From: Corallium rubrum
Taxonomy: Eukaryota > Cnidaria > Anthozoa > Scleralcyonacea > Coralliidae
NCBI GenBank assembly: GCA_964035015.1
Contig: OZ036000.1
Span: forward strand, 8,941,259 to 9,005,258
Length of the DNA stretch: 64,000 nt
Reading direction: 5' to 3'
A model generated the notes under the pieces. The model was not told the origin of the DNA, did not search any database, and worked only from the letters and a program-made list of their open reading frames with translations. Of the stretch, positions 10,544 through 37,435 are shown piece after piece; position 1 is the first letter of the stretch, and each line of letters begins with the position of its first letter. The translations under genes and the position numbers were made by a program.

Positions 10544-11557
10544 TATGCGGACACTAACCGTGTTAGGAGGGTGTCCGCTTAATACTAGAGCAATATAAAA
10601 GTGCTGTATATACACTAGCCAGTGCTGTGTGTTACGATACATATAAAACTGGCTCACAGCGTTTCCTGTTAATTGTCTTATGTTGATATTCCGAGATGCG
10701 AACTTGAAAAATTATAATTTTTCATGATATCTTTTCTCATGTCTCTGAGGATGATTCTGTAATTGAAAAATTAAAGCTGAACATTTATTCGATTATCATT
10801 TCTTTTTATTATATTTTTTTTTGCCCATATTTATTTTACATGCTTTTTTTTTGATTTTTTTTTAGTATTGTATAGGGCTAGTGGCCTACTAGAAATCTGT
10901 ACAGACTTTTAAATAAGACCCCTAGTTAAACAATGTTTTATATCTATACTGGTATTTTCTAATTACAGTCATATAGTTATTTAAAAGAAGAGAAAAGTAA
11001 AGGAAATTTTATCTATATTTACAATTGATAGAGAAGTGAGAAAAGAAAGTTAAAGAAGATTAAGAAGCATACTGTATATATAATGACCAACTGTACTAAA
11101 ATCTGGCAATGCAAATTGCAATTTAAAGTATATTATGTTGCTAGACTTTAGACAAACAAACTATTTAAAACAAAATAAATACTAAGGAAATTGGTGAAAT
11201 TACAAGTCACCTGACAGCTATGGAGAATTTCTGAATCTTTAAGGCCAAGCTGTTGGCCTTTTAAGGCCAAGGTTTGGCCTAAACTTGATTGCTATCACCT
11301 GTCGGGCCAACAGAAATTTGCAATTAACCTCGTTTTAATTTTGACCATCTGTACTTCTTTGCAGGTTGCTAGTATCTCTTTTATGTTTTTATATAATATA
11401 AAACCGTTAGGTTCGAACAATTTTGTTTCTGTAAAAATTGTAGAGTTCATTCCGATTGTCGTACAATCCCTTTTTTTCCGACTCGAAACGATGTTCTCCG
11501 TGAAAGAGTTACACCAAACCAGACATATTAATGAGGATTTAATGAACTTTTAATTGT
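10544..11557. other. AT-rich intergenic DNA
   Basis: Only a GGTGTCCGCTTAAT repeat end near 10570 and a small GGCCAA palindrome near 11245-11275 stand out. No gene seen. Confidence 0.5.
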
Positions 11558-11683
11558 AAGTCTATCTTGATCTGGTAGGTCGATGATTGACGATCATGCA
11601 AGTCTATCTTGATCTGGTAGGTCGATGATTGACGATCATGCAAGTCTATCTTGATCTGGTAGGTCGATGATTGACGATCATGC
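11558..11683. repeat. Three exact 42-bp tandem copies
   Basis: The unit starts AAGTCTATCTTGATCTGG and ends GACGATCATGC. Three head-to-tail copies have no spacers. Confidence 0.95.
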
Positions 11684-12056
11684 AACATTAGGTGAACTTG
11701 GTTTGGGTTTTGGTCGAGGGTATAGCCGGTCACGTTAGAGTTTAACTATTGTATACGGTGGTTTAAACAATGTCAATGATTGACAACGTTGCTTTCCTGA
11801 CCGTTTACATCTACATTTTATTAAGTCGGTAAAATTCATACGAATATCACACCAACTATAAAAATCTATAATATCACACCAACTATAAAAATCTATAAAA
11901 ATAGTAAACTATATACAAATATAAAATAATCAATTACTTAAAAATTAGATAACTTAGACTTAAAAAGATCTAGTAAAAATAAACATTCTTGGTGGCCTTG
12001 TCAAGTCTATACTTATAATTATGGCTACCCCGAGTTCTTCGTTCAGTGTCGGCATA

Positions 12057-12346
12057 GTCAATCGAAATATGGTCTGGAAACTCAGCTAAAGTCTTTGGTC
12101 TATCTTTTTGTTCGCCTTTATGCAGTTTTGTGCACGGTGCACGGTCACTGAACACATTGTATTTTAGTATAATGAGCGAATTGTCCAATAGCAACGTTTC
12201 ACTTCAATCACTCAACCGTGCTATTTAAATATTAATAAACCTAAAACAAAGGATGTGCACGGTGTAAGGTACGGTTCAACATAAAATCACAGCTCATTAT
12301 AGGCGCTTTGAAGTTTGCCGAGTTTCCAGACCATATCTCGATCGAC
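12057..12346. mobile_element. TA-flanked MITE, copy 1
   Basis: Ends are GTCAATCGAAATATGGTCT and its near-inverse, flanked by TA at 12055-12056 and 12347-12348. A close relative in inverted orientation is at 37848-38140. The interior includes GTGCACGGTGCACGGTCA. Confidence 0.8.
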
Positions 12347-13005
12347 TATGGTGTCGGGTTGGAGATAAAGGTCTACATCAATGTCAATTAGGTGCATGCC
12401 TACTCATTTTGTGAAGGAGAGTGATTCTTGTCGAAGTTCTTCTGGCCTCTAAGCTACTCCACCCTAGATCATTAAGCCCTGACCAGGAATGAGATAAGGT
12501 ATATGTCAACAAAAACCATAATCAAGAGAGCCCAAATATTTTTAAAAACGAACAATCCATGGCAAACTTTGAGAGTTAATAGCGCGAAGAAGATCCGCCA
12601 GATTTTCTTTAAATTTTCAGTGGTTGTTCCTACCATGCTTGTCTGTTCATTAAAACAACAAAACTGCGAACGAATTTTTCATTTCAAAGACATTTTAATC
12701 CGCTAATGAGAAGTATGCTGTAGTTTAGCATTGCATACTATAGAATAGAATACAATCGAATACAATACAATACAATACAATACGCTTCCCGCCTGGTCAA
12801 TCAATAGCTGATGTTTTAAAGAAACAATAGAGTGCAATACAATACAGTAATACGGATATTTAATCTAATATTTTTTGACCCAATCATTGAGTCAGACAGC
12901 CGTGCACCCCGTAATTAAGACGCAACACAGTAATATAAACTTAGCAAATATGTGTAGTTATGAGATTTTTGAGATCGTCATCTCTCGCTAGTATCTCTTG
13001 TATAA
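12347..13005. other. 3' flank of the channel gene
   Basis: A degenerate ATACA array (12750-12782, 12835-12848). No gene and no obvious minus-strand AATAAA signal close to the stop. Confidence 0.5.
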
Positions 13006-27677
<14,672 letters not shown>

Positions 27678-28305
27678 TTCTATCGCAACCACTTTGGTAT
27701 TTCTGAAACGTTATTAAGCCGAATGTTATTTTGTGAAGTTTTGCTATAAGTATTTTAAGGCATTTTTATGTTTCACTGATTTCAATATGCAGATTAAGAA
27801 ATGTTATCCAGCAACACCAGCAAGTTCCCTACAAATTTTTATTGGGTGTCAAAATTTATGCATGTGGCATGTCCAGCTTTCTGATTGGTTGAGTGGTGTT
27901 CTAGGAATACTTCTCCCTCTACGACAATATGCATGCGGCATTCTGAAGTTGATATAATGAAGTATATGTAATAATATTTTTTTCAAGAATTCTTTTTCAA
28001 ATATGAGAATCAAAATTGAAATATGAGAATGAAAGGGACTATGTCACCCTATTTTTAGCAATTTTTAATTTCTTACAGAAACAAAGTTGTCTTAAAATTG
28101 CATCAAATCTTACAATAACGGTTTTATATTATATAAAAATATAAAAGAGATATAGAACCTGCACAGAAGTACGAATGGTTGAAATTAAAACGAGATTGAA
28201 AGGGATTGAAAATGTGACATCTTGATTTGTGTTGGCCCGGCAGCAATCGAGCTTAGGCCAATTTGTGTGCATGTATTCATATTTTGAAGTTTATGTGTAC
28301 AGGGC
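27678..28305. other. 5' flank of the channel gene: no second gene
   Basis: AT-rich. An ATGCAnATnTGGCA-like short inverted repeat lies at 27858-27945. A promoter is expected here but no motif is assignable. Confidence 0.4.
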
Positions 28306-29052
28306 CCAAGAAAAATGCCCCCCATTCTTTAATTTGGGTACAAGAAGTAAATTTTTATATCACGCCGAAAGCCCATCTTTTGTTGTCTGAAATTTTCAGA
28401 GCTAAATAGTTATCTACTCGCTTCCTGGAGTCATTTAATGAGGCAACATCAAAATTTGAACCTGTCCAAATTATGCAAATTATCTATGCTACCAACAGAT
28501 TTGGAAAAATACAGGGTGTCCCAAACGAATGCCGCCGTTTTTGTTTTGACCACAGCTTTGTTTGAGCGCGGAATACAAGTTTGAATACATATGCATGTGA
28601 AATCTGACAACAGGGGAATAAAGTTTGATTCCAAATGAAGCAATGCGGCATCAAATCACGTGGGGTTTCCATGCACATGTTTGCCATGTAGGCAGAAGCA
28701 CACTCTACTTCATCCGTCTTAAGATGGTTGGACAACAATTCACTCCCGAGGAAAGAGCATTCATGGTACTGTCCTATCATGAAACAAGAAGCCCAACAAG
28801 GACAATGGAAGCCTTTAGGAGAAGATTTCCAAATCTTGACTTAGCATACATAATTTGGACTAGTTCAAATTTTGAAATTGCCTCTTTAAATGAATACAGG
28901 AAGCGAGTAGATAACTACTTAGCTCTGAAAATTTCAGACAACAAAGAAGGAGGGATGGGCTTTCGGCATGATATAAAAATTTACTTCTTATATTATAATT
29001 GAAGACGGTGCACCTCATAAATGGATGGCGGGCATTTTGGGGGGGACACCCT
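28306..29052. mobile_element. Composite DNA element with about 190-bp inverted repeats
   Basis: The left arm 28306-28495 and right arm 28851-29052 are inverted copies, both holding AAGTAAATTTTTATATCA, CTGAAATTTTCAGAGCTAA and TATCTACTCGCTTCCTG. Between them lies an unrelated segment that starts TACAGGGTGTCCCAAA at 28510 and runs into a transposase fragment. Confidence 0.75.
28724..28834 (+). pseudogene. Transposase helix-turn-helix remnant (DUF4817-like)
   Basis: 37 codons: MVGQQFTPEERAFMVLSYHE then TRSPTRTMEAFRRRFPN. The FT.EERAFMV...S...F..RFP pattern is the N-terminal DNA-binding domain of mariner-like transposases. It is cut at 28851 by the right arm of the surrounding element. The expected catalytic part is absent. 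Confidence 0.6.
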
Positions 29053-31385
29053 ACTGCATTTGTTCATTTGAAAAATAATTTTTGAATACATTATGCGATT
29101 GCAATGAAGAAAATCGTTTACTCGAAATTGCATAGGCCGTTGCTTCGACATTTTCGCCCCAAAAATCAAGTAATTATTGCAGCCGTTATATTAACCAAAC
29201 CGTGAGCCTAAATATTTCATGTATGCGGCGCAGGCTATATAGGTATTGGTCGGCGTCAGTCAGTCGATAGAAGTAAAATTAAAAATACCGAACGACGCAA
29301 GATTCAATTATCTTTGTTGCCGAAGTAATGAGACTTGAAAGATTAAAGTCAATACAAGTGTGCAAGTCTATTTGCATGATATAATTTGTAGGTTAACATC
29401 AAATGCATGACATGAGCACAGTTCTCCGTCGAAAAATTGCGAATTAATGAAGAAAACTTAAAAACAAAATCAGGACCTGTGTGATTCAGGTTGTATTGCA
29501 TCACGTATTCGCGGCAACCGTTAACAAAAACTTTGGAGCAAGTAAAATATACTGCATATACATCAGACAGATTCAGACTATATATAATTATAGGGTTCTT
29601 ACGAAGTGAAAAATTAAGTAAGCTGCCGAGATTTTATGTAGTTAAGGTTACAGGATACCCTAGGAAGCCATTTCAAGAAATTTGTTACCGCTCGCTCAAT
29701 TTTTTCCCGATTTGTCTCAAATTTGCACCAAATGTAGTTAAGTATGTGACGGACACTATCGTATTATACAGTAAATAAGAAATAAAATATTGTTGCAGAT
29801 GTACTCATCAGTTTAAAATCACAGTACCTTCGCGCCGCGGTTGAAGGCGGTCTTTGGTTTTACCAAAAAGCTCTCAATTTATCACATTTACACTTCTCAA
29901 TGTTTGTTCTAAAAAAGTGTGTTCGCGCGTTTTATTTACGTAAAAATTACCTGAGTTACAAGCTTTTATTTGTCAATTGCTTGTGCCACAACATAGGCCG
30001 AGAAATAAAATATCCTAGCTGCTAAACCACTACATTAATAACAAAATGCGAAATACTGACGTTTCGAGCGTGTTGCTATAATTATGATACGTATTTTAAT
30101 TTGCACTCGTCATCTTTAAGTATTTTACACTCATCCGCACCACTTTTTCATTTTTCCGCTCTATATAAAACAGCACTCTACTTTTTTACAGCCAACCAAT
30201 CATCTCTGTAACTTGAATTCAATGTCTTCTTTTCTGAACCGTCGTATATAAACGCAAGCGACGATTCCTTGCAGGTTAGTTTTTTCTTTGAAATTTTAAC
30301 AGTAACCTGCGCTATATTGCTTTTTCAATGTCACTTTGGCTTGTTATCAGATTTAGCTCAATCTATAAGGCTAACGCGAAACTTATGATAATTTTGCAGT
30401 TCATATAAAAGGCAGCTCATATAGCTTGATAAGATCAGCCATTTATTATTTTTTTGTTTGCCGTTATTATTATTCCTTACCTTTCCATACAGAACATATT
30501 GCATTCACGTCCGATTATATAACTTGTATATTAAGTAACTTCCAAAGGGGGAATCGATCGTGTCTTCTTGGTTAACTTATACACCAAACTGTGTCAAATA
30601 ATACAATATCATATATTTGATTCTATTCTCCCGCCGCATTAAAATATTGAAATACTTTCGAACATTATTTACTTCGTGCACATACAGCTGGGAACACTTG
30701 CGTATTCAATTATCTCGGAGGAGAAAAAATGAAACATTTTCATACCAAAATCACATCTTTTCTCGTAATACTAATTAAAGTTGAAAATTATGTGGCACAG
30801 CAAGAGCTGTGAAACATCTGTATTTGACGCAATATTAACATTTCATTGAGTGAAATGCCAAGGATATTTAACTATTTATAATTTATAATAAATAAACAAC
30901 AAACGTTTTTGGCATAAAGTTGGTTGATGACTATACGTCGAAAAGGTTTCGTTTTTTATTGTAAATGGTTAAATATCTTTAGCCTTTTATTCAATGATTC
31001 TGAAATAGCGAACATATATAACATCATTAACATTTGATGAGCACAAAAGCAGTTGGAAATTTGTAAGATGAACTCAAGATATGGGCACTGCAAGCTGTTG
31101 GAATATTTTTAACAATAATGTTCTTTACTCCTATCATGTGTACTGGACACAGAGTTTTTGAATCATTTGAATTACTTCAATTTTTAAAAAAATCTTCGGC
31201 TAAACTTTGCAAGCCAAGGAACGCGAATCCAACTATTCTTTTCAAAAATTATAGCAAAGTTTTTTAAAGAACGAAGCAATTCAACTGCATGATTCCAAAA
31301 TTCTTTGTCCAGTATATTTACATGTGTGTGACGTATTCTGTATCCACAACGGAACCGTCACATTGCCTATTTTTACAAAATTTAT
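29053..31385. other. Intergenic DNA: no gene
   Basis: AT-rich. No frame with coding character. The phrase CTGACGTTTCGAGCGTGTTG near 30058 resembles the GTTTCGAGCG tails of the hammerhead-like repeats elsewhere. Nothing else stands out. Confidence 0.5.
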
Positions 31386-31716
31386 TTAGTTATGTGCATG
31401 CCGCGGTTATCGACTCGACCGCGACTTTGTAATAAAATCGAAATGTTCGCAATGTTACTGACAATAGTCCTATACAGTTAGTTATTGACTGTGTCATCCA
31501 GTACACAAAGTAGGACGGGCAAAAGACCATTATTAAATATGTTCATGCATGTAATTTTTACTGTAAGGTTCATGAAGTGAATTTAGTATGTTACCGACTC
31601 TGAAGACAACTTTGTAATAAAGTCGAAATCTTTGCAATGTTATACAATCATGCAGTGCGTCTGCACACAAAGTAGGACGACCAAAAGACCATTATTATTT
31701 TTATTATTATTATTAC

Positions 31717-31776
<60 letters not shown>

Positions 31777-32273
31777 AGGTGTATTGCCATCAACTGTAAG
31801 GTTTATAAAATTCATTTACTGGTTAGGTCATTGACTTGATATGTTTTAAGACGACTTTGTAATAATGTCGAAATATTCACAATGTTGCAATCAGTGCTAG
31901 TTGTATAGTTATTGACTTTGTCGGCCAGTAGTACTATTTACAATATGAATGTATTGGATATACAACGCGTCCACTCATATTGTAAATACACAATTGTCAT
32001 ATCCAATACAACACGGACATGCACGAATATAATTGTAAATAGCTTAAAATACTCCGAGTCTTTGGTGTAAATATGAGTAATATTTGTTCAGATTAATTCA
32101 GAAAAAGCTCAATTTCAATATTTTAGAGCTGAGATAGACCTGATATACAACCACCACTAGTGGTTGTATCAAATGATACAACCACGCGTGGTTTGTATCA
32201 TATATACAACCTTCATCACGGTCATGATTTCTTTTGTGTTCTCTTCATGAATTATTAATGAGTATTTAAATGA

Positions 32274-32327
<54 letters not shown>

Positions 32328-32610
32328 CTCATTAATAATTCATTTAAAACTCATTAAAAATTCATGAGGAAAACACAAAGAAAATCCATGTTTATTGAGG
32401 GTCTATATATGTGTTATAGATTCCTCTTGATTTACATAAATTTAGCTTTGATTTTCTCGACTTAGACAATGTTTTTTTAGAAAAATTACTACGCCAATGA
32501 ACTTACCAAATAGATCGTTTTAGAAGTATACCCCGATATATACAGAACGGCCACTCATTCTGTATAAATAGTACATATATATTAAAGCTAAAAGACCATT
32601 ATTATTATTA

Positions 32611-32645
<35 letters not shown>

Positions 32646-32770
32646 AGGTGTACAACCATTGACTGTGCATGAGGTTTATAAAATTCATTTAGTTTTCCTA
32701 TAATCTATACTCGATATGTCTAAAAATGTTTTTTTTTTGTAATAAGGTCGAAATATTATATGCAATTTTA
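31386..32770. repeat. Four diverged copies of a roughly 150-240 bp repeat
   Basis: Copies near 31420, 31608, 31850 and 32738 share TTTGTAATAAnnTCGAAAT and ATTGACT, and most include AAAAGACCATTATTATT. The ATT microsatellites at 31689-31775 and 32597-32643 lie at the same position in the unit. Confidence 0.7.
32279..32323. repeat. (TA)n microsatellite
   Basis: About 22 TA units between inverted TTCATTTAA/TTAATAATTCAT blocks. Confidence 0.95.
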
Positions 32771-32779
32771 AAATCTGAA

Positions 32780-32892
<113 letters not shown>

Positions 32893-32989
32893 AAATGGAG
32901 ATACTTCCCATCCGTACTTCCCACATCACCTGCATTTTACACCACAAGAAATATGTAAAGATGAAAAACAAACAACAAAATAGATCAAT

Positions 32990-33735
32990 GTTTAATAATA
33001 TACTCACCAAACCAAAACCGCTCGGTTATTATTTGAACGAAAAACTGTCGTTATCTTAAATATCCCGCGCTCTACTTCGGTGAATAGTTGATAAATATCT
33101 AGAGTTTTCAAAATCACTTCGTTATTCGGAATTTATTTTATTTATATATACTTTTTAAAATTGTCGACTGCTTGTGGACTGTTTTTGTCCCTATTGACTC
33201 GATTATATATTGCCTAAAACGGATATTGTCATTAAAATTTGACAGACGTACCCGGCCTGATTCATTGGCCGTTCAAATTGAGGCAGATCAGTGATTTTGA
33301 TCTAATTTGTTTTAATATAGCATTATATAGCTAACACATAGCAACTCTGTTTTGTTGGGGTTTTTTTGTTGCTATATTTGGAGAAAAATTTATAATGCAA
33401 AGTCTCGATATTGTATATAGTGGAGCCTAACTGGCCAAAACTTAAGTATCTTTTTGTTCGTGTTCAAACTTGCATGTGGGCCTGCATGCAGTTGTCCTCA
33501 CTTTGCAGCACGGCGAGGAAAACATGTGTTTGGTATAATGAAACAAACAATCATCCAATAGCAGCGTTTGGGTTCAATAGCTCAAACATGGTATTAAAAT
33601 ATTAATAAGTTCATATAGTTAATTCATTGTTACCTTTTCTGGGTTTCCATCACCGATCTCTAGGTTTGCATGCAGAGACCATATTCCGATTGGCTATATA
33701 TGATCGGATTAAAACGTCTGGAGATATATGTATTT
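32990..33735. other. Intergenic DNA: no gene
   Basis: No supported feature. Confidence 0.4.
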
Positions 33736-34206
33736 AGTTTAGCTTTTGGTGTTAAGTTTGTCTTAGACAACACTCAAAATGAAAGAGTAACATCTTTTGC
33801 AGTTTTTCGTTTTCTTGCTTCGTTATTGAGATATTTCAGTTTGTTTGATATGCAAATTAAACATTTTGACGTTACACATGCGTAACGACATATCGGAGAA
33901 AGTTATATCTTCGCTATTATCGAACGAAATCACTTGAAAATTTACATGTTTGATGTTCCTAGAGAAACACATGCAGATGTTTCCTTTGACGTGATTTCCT
34001 TTGATAATAGCAAAGATATATAGCCTTCTCTGATAACTCCATTATACACGTCTGATGTTAAGTTCAGTGTCAATATGCATATCAAACAAACCGAAATATC
34101 TCAACAACAAAACGAGGTAACGAAAAACTGCAAAAGATGGTACTCTAACATTTTAAGTGCTTTTTCAAATAGCACCGATTTGATTTTCGTTTCTTAGGCA
34201 CTTTAA
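33736..34206. mobile_element. TTAA MITE (AGTGCC family), copy 2
   Basis: Right end GGCACTTTAA. Arms share TGAGATATTTCAGTTTGTTT and TGATATGCAAATT. The left terminus is eroded. Confidence 0.75.
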
Positions 34207-34789
34207 GATTCAGTTATAATCTTAACCTCCATAAGGGTTCGTTTGTTTAAGTCCATTCCGGAATAGCTGGAATAACGTATATACGAATCGCTAGTTAGTT
34301 AAGAGACCTTCCTATAGTCCAGAATGATCGGAATACTACTCGTTGAGCTCTCCAGATTAACCAGAATTACCTTATCGTTTGAAAAACGAGAGAAAGGCTA
34401 TTCCGAAGTATTTTAGAAATTAATATATTCTTAATTAAGGTGGCTCCATGTAGTTTCTTGAAAAATGGAAAATTACTTTTGCTCGGTTTGCAAGTCAGTT
34501 GGTCGACCAGGGAAAATATACACCATTTGCACGATTTCTTGTTGTGCGCAACATCTTACAAATATTAAGTGTAGCGAGCGAGCAGCAAGATTTTGAAAAT
34601 TTGAAAGTACAATGAACACCAACAGACTCTAATTTTAGTCTTTGTTTACGTCTTGTTAGTTGGAGGGGTGGCGGCGATTCGAACGTAACGGCTTATCAAA
34701 CCAAGTAGAATGTGTTTGAGTTTTAAAAGTTAGGAAATTATAACAGGAACTTCGGAACTTTAAACAAGCAGTTAGGAAAATTCAATCAG

Positions 34790-35281
34790 ATACACCAGAT
34801 CATCCAGAAGCAACACCAGTACACCTATATGTACGTAGTTCCACGATGCAAAACGACAACACACCAAAGATCATTTTGGATAAGATCAACTAGAACTTGG
34901 AACACTCTAACTGATAAGTTAGACTTAAGCATGATTAGTCTTAATTTATTTAAGTCTGTAATGTTTAATTACTATTTCACTGCCTTGGAGAAAATGTACG
35001 ACTGTGAAGATCGACGTACATTTAAGACGATCTGTCCAAGATGCAACAACTCACGGAGCCTATTAGGCCCAATAAACTGTAGTTATTAGAACTGTAATTA
35101 TTATTTTATTGTCAATTGTCTATATTTATTGTTTTCAGTCTTTTGTGGGCCCGCAGTAATTGGCCATGCTGCTACGGACACCCAGCCATCTTCTTTTTAG
35201 TGTTATTATTTTCAGTATTTATGTACATAATTAGATGGCAAAGCTGATAAAATAAAATAAAATAAAATAAAAATAAAATAA
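34790..35281 (+). mobile_element. Non-LTR retrotransposon 3' end
   Basis: An open frame (34829-35089) reads MYVVPRCKTTTHQRSFWIRS, TRTWNTL, then ICPRCNNSRSLLGPINCSY and stop. This is the typical C-terminal tail of LINE ORF2 proteins (R..SF..R....WN.L ... ICP.C..AR.L). A 3' untranslated region with a TTATTTTATTGTCAATTGTC stretch follows and it ends in AAAAT repeats (35250-35281). It is 5' truncated. Confidence 0.75.
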
Positions 35282-35387
35282 TTTATGTGGAAATTTGCAG
35301 GGAACTTAATCAAATTTGCAAAGGAAATCAATCAAAATTGCAATCAAGTTAGGAACTCAAAAGAAGAACACTTGACGTAGTTTACCT

Positions 35388-36175
35388 GTAATATCTAATT
35401 TTTAGTTAAAATACAAAACCTATTAAAAATTGTTTATAGGTATATTGCCTTTTTAATAAATAATAAATATGGAAGAGGGCGCCATCTTACATGAATATAC
35501 TATAAAGAAGTGTACTCAACTTCTTTCGTGTTCAAATGACGTCAAACGTGTCTTTATAAGAGTACATATGCACGGAGCTTTATGTTTTATTTTTTAAGTA
35601 CATATAAATACTATACACACTGTGAAAACCTTAGGTTTCTTCACCACTTCACTACTAGTCCCATGTCTAAGTCTAATTTCTAGTTAAAATACAAATCCCG
35701 ATCAAGAAAATGCAGGTGTATGTATAGCCTTCTTAATAAACAGGAAATATGGAAGCTCTGGGGACTAATCTAGCCCTTCTTACGAATAATGCAACTATGA
35801 AAATCTTAGGTTTTTTCGCCACTTCAGTATAGTTTAATGTCTAATTTATAGTTAAAGTAAATACAAATCCCACTCATTGAAATATTAAAATACAAATCCC
35901 ACTCCTGAAAATTCAGGCCTTTTTAATAAACAATAAATATGGAAGCTCTAGGGCGCCATCTTACATGAATATACTGTACATACAAATCATACACTGAAAA
36001 CCTTAGGTTTCTTCACCACTACTTCACTAGTCCCATGTCTAAGTCTAATTTCTATTTATAATACAATTATGAAAATCTTAGGTTTCTTCGCCACTTTAGT
36101 AGTCCCATGTCTAATTCTTAGTTAAAATACCAACCCAATCAAGAAAGTTTAGGTACATATATTGCCTCCTTAATA
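35388..36175. repeat. Imperfect tandem repeat of about 130-240 bp
   Basis: TAGTTAAAATACAAATCC, then GCCTTnTTAATAAACA and AAATATGGAAG recur near 35403, 35680, 35855 and 36120. CTTAGGTTTCTTCACCACTT is also repeated. Confidence 0.7.
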
Positions 36176-36250
36176 AACAAACAATAATCAAAATAAACAA
36201 TAAGCAATAATAAACAAGCATTCAATCAACTATCAACGACAAACAAACAT

Positions 36251-36520
36251 TAAACAAACAAACAAACAAACAAACAAACAAACAAACAAACAAACAAACA
36301 AACAAACAAACAAACAAACAAACAAACAAACAAACAAACAGAGGTGAAAACATAACTTTCTGGCGAAGGTAATAATTTATTGTTGACTGTTTGTTTGTTT
36401 GTTTGTTTGTTTGTTTGTTTGTTTGTTTGTTTGTTTGTTTGTTTGTTTGTTTGTTTGTTTGCTTGTTTGTTTGTTTGTTTGTTTGTTTGTTTGTTTGTCT
36501 GTTTATCTGCTTGTTTGTCT
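36251..36520. repeat. (AAAC)n facing (TTTG)n
   Basis: AAAC array 36251-36340 and TTTG array 36388-36510 are inverted about a 48-bp core. Reading frames in both strands are artefacts. Confidence 0.97.
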
Positions 36521-36752
36521 GTCCGTCGCCAGGATATGGATATCTCACAAAATACGGCACAGATTTTCACGAAATTTTGTGGAAAGATTGATCATAGACC
36601 AAGGACCAAGTCTTTCAATTTCGGTTGAATCTGGATGAAATTTAGATGAGAAATTATAATAAAAATCTGACCACACGTTTCTTCGTGTAGAAGAAATGCT
36701 TGTTTGCGCTCATTATCCTTATTCTAAATACAAACACTTTTTCATAGTTTAA

Positions 36753-36934
36753 GCCTAGTTCTCACATGTCGCCGACCGTCGCCGATCCATGATTCAGATG
36801 CATGTTAAGTAATAAAGAACAATGCAGAAAAGCACTGCTTTCTACATTGTTCTTTATTACTTTTCTTTTTTACCGTTTTAACATGCATCTAAATCACAAA
36901 TCGGTGACCGTTGGCGACATATGAGAACTAGGCT
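36753..36934. mobile_element. Palindromic MITE, family of 7817, copy 3
   Basis: CCTAGTTCTCACATGTCGCC and the inverse with ACATATGAGAACTAGG; TTAA at 36749-36752. Confidence 0.85.
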
Positions 36935-37208
36935 TTAGGTACGAGTGCAATCAGGCATTTTATTCATACATGCATGTGTACCGTATGTCTCGTGAACTCG
37001 CCTGGTTTGCGGGATGGCTCGTTTTCTTTTTCAACGTCTCTAATAACTCATTGGCGGAGGTATATGCAGTCTCCGAGTGCCTTCTTGTTTATAATAAGTT
37101 TTAAAAATTACAGCTATGCGAACTAATAAAATTGGGGCTGTTCTTATATAAGCACAGCTAGCCAGAAGAAACCACCTACACCAGTACCTACGGTATATGC
37201 AGTTCTAC

Positions 37209-37435
37209 TTAATCAGTAATAGCAATAAGTTCACTATGCTGTGATGAATACGCGGGACTTTTAGCTGTGAAGTTGTACGCCCATTTGGCGGGAACAAGGG
37301 ATTGCGGACAATAACAACGCCATATCATCGCTGTCTTTTCAACCTGTCCACCAAGCCTTGCATACGTATCAGTACACGTAGAACTAGTTATTGTATCTCT
37401 ACACCACTTTGTTCTCTTAGTCAGCACAGTATATC
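37209..37435 (-). CDS. PAN-pentraxin gene exon 8: unrecognised C-terminal domain
   Basis: The acceptor TGTTTGCAG gives phase 1 continuity: GYTVLTKRTKWCRDTITSST, CTDTYARLGGQ, WRCYCPQSLVPAKWAYNF, then TAA. An upstream acceptor near 37556 would break phase. Four cysteines; no family recognised. Confidence 0.7.

Noticed and set aside
11539-11733. Minus-strand frame with three exact 14-residue repeats
   Set aside because: It is the 42-bp tandem repeat translated; 42 is divisible by three, so the frame stays open by arithmetic. No start context or exon signals. Not CRISPR either, since there are no spacers.
28625-29002. 125-residue frame as an intact gene
   Set aside because: Only the middle 37 codons look like protein; the rest is the inverted arm of the surrounding element.
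29491-29778. 95-residue plus-strand frame
   Set aside because: No domain, no splice context, no conservation evidence; AT-rich chance frame.
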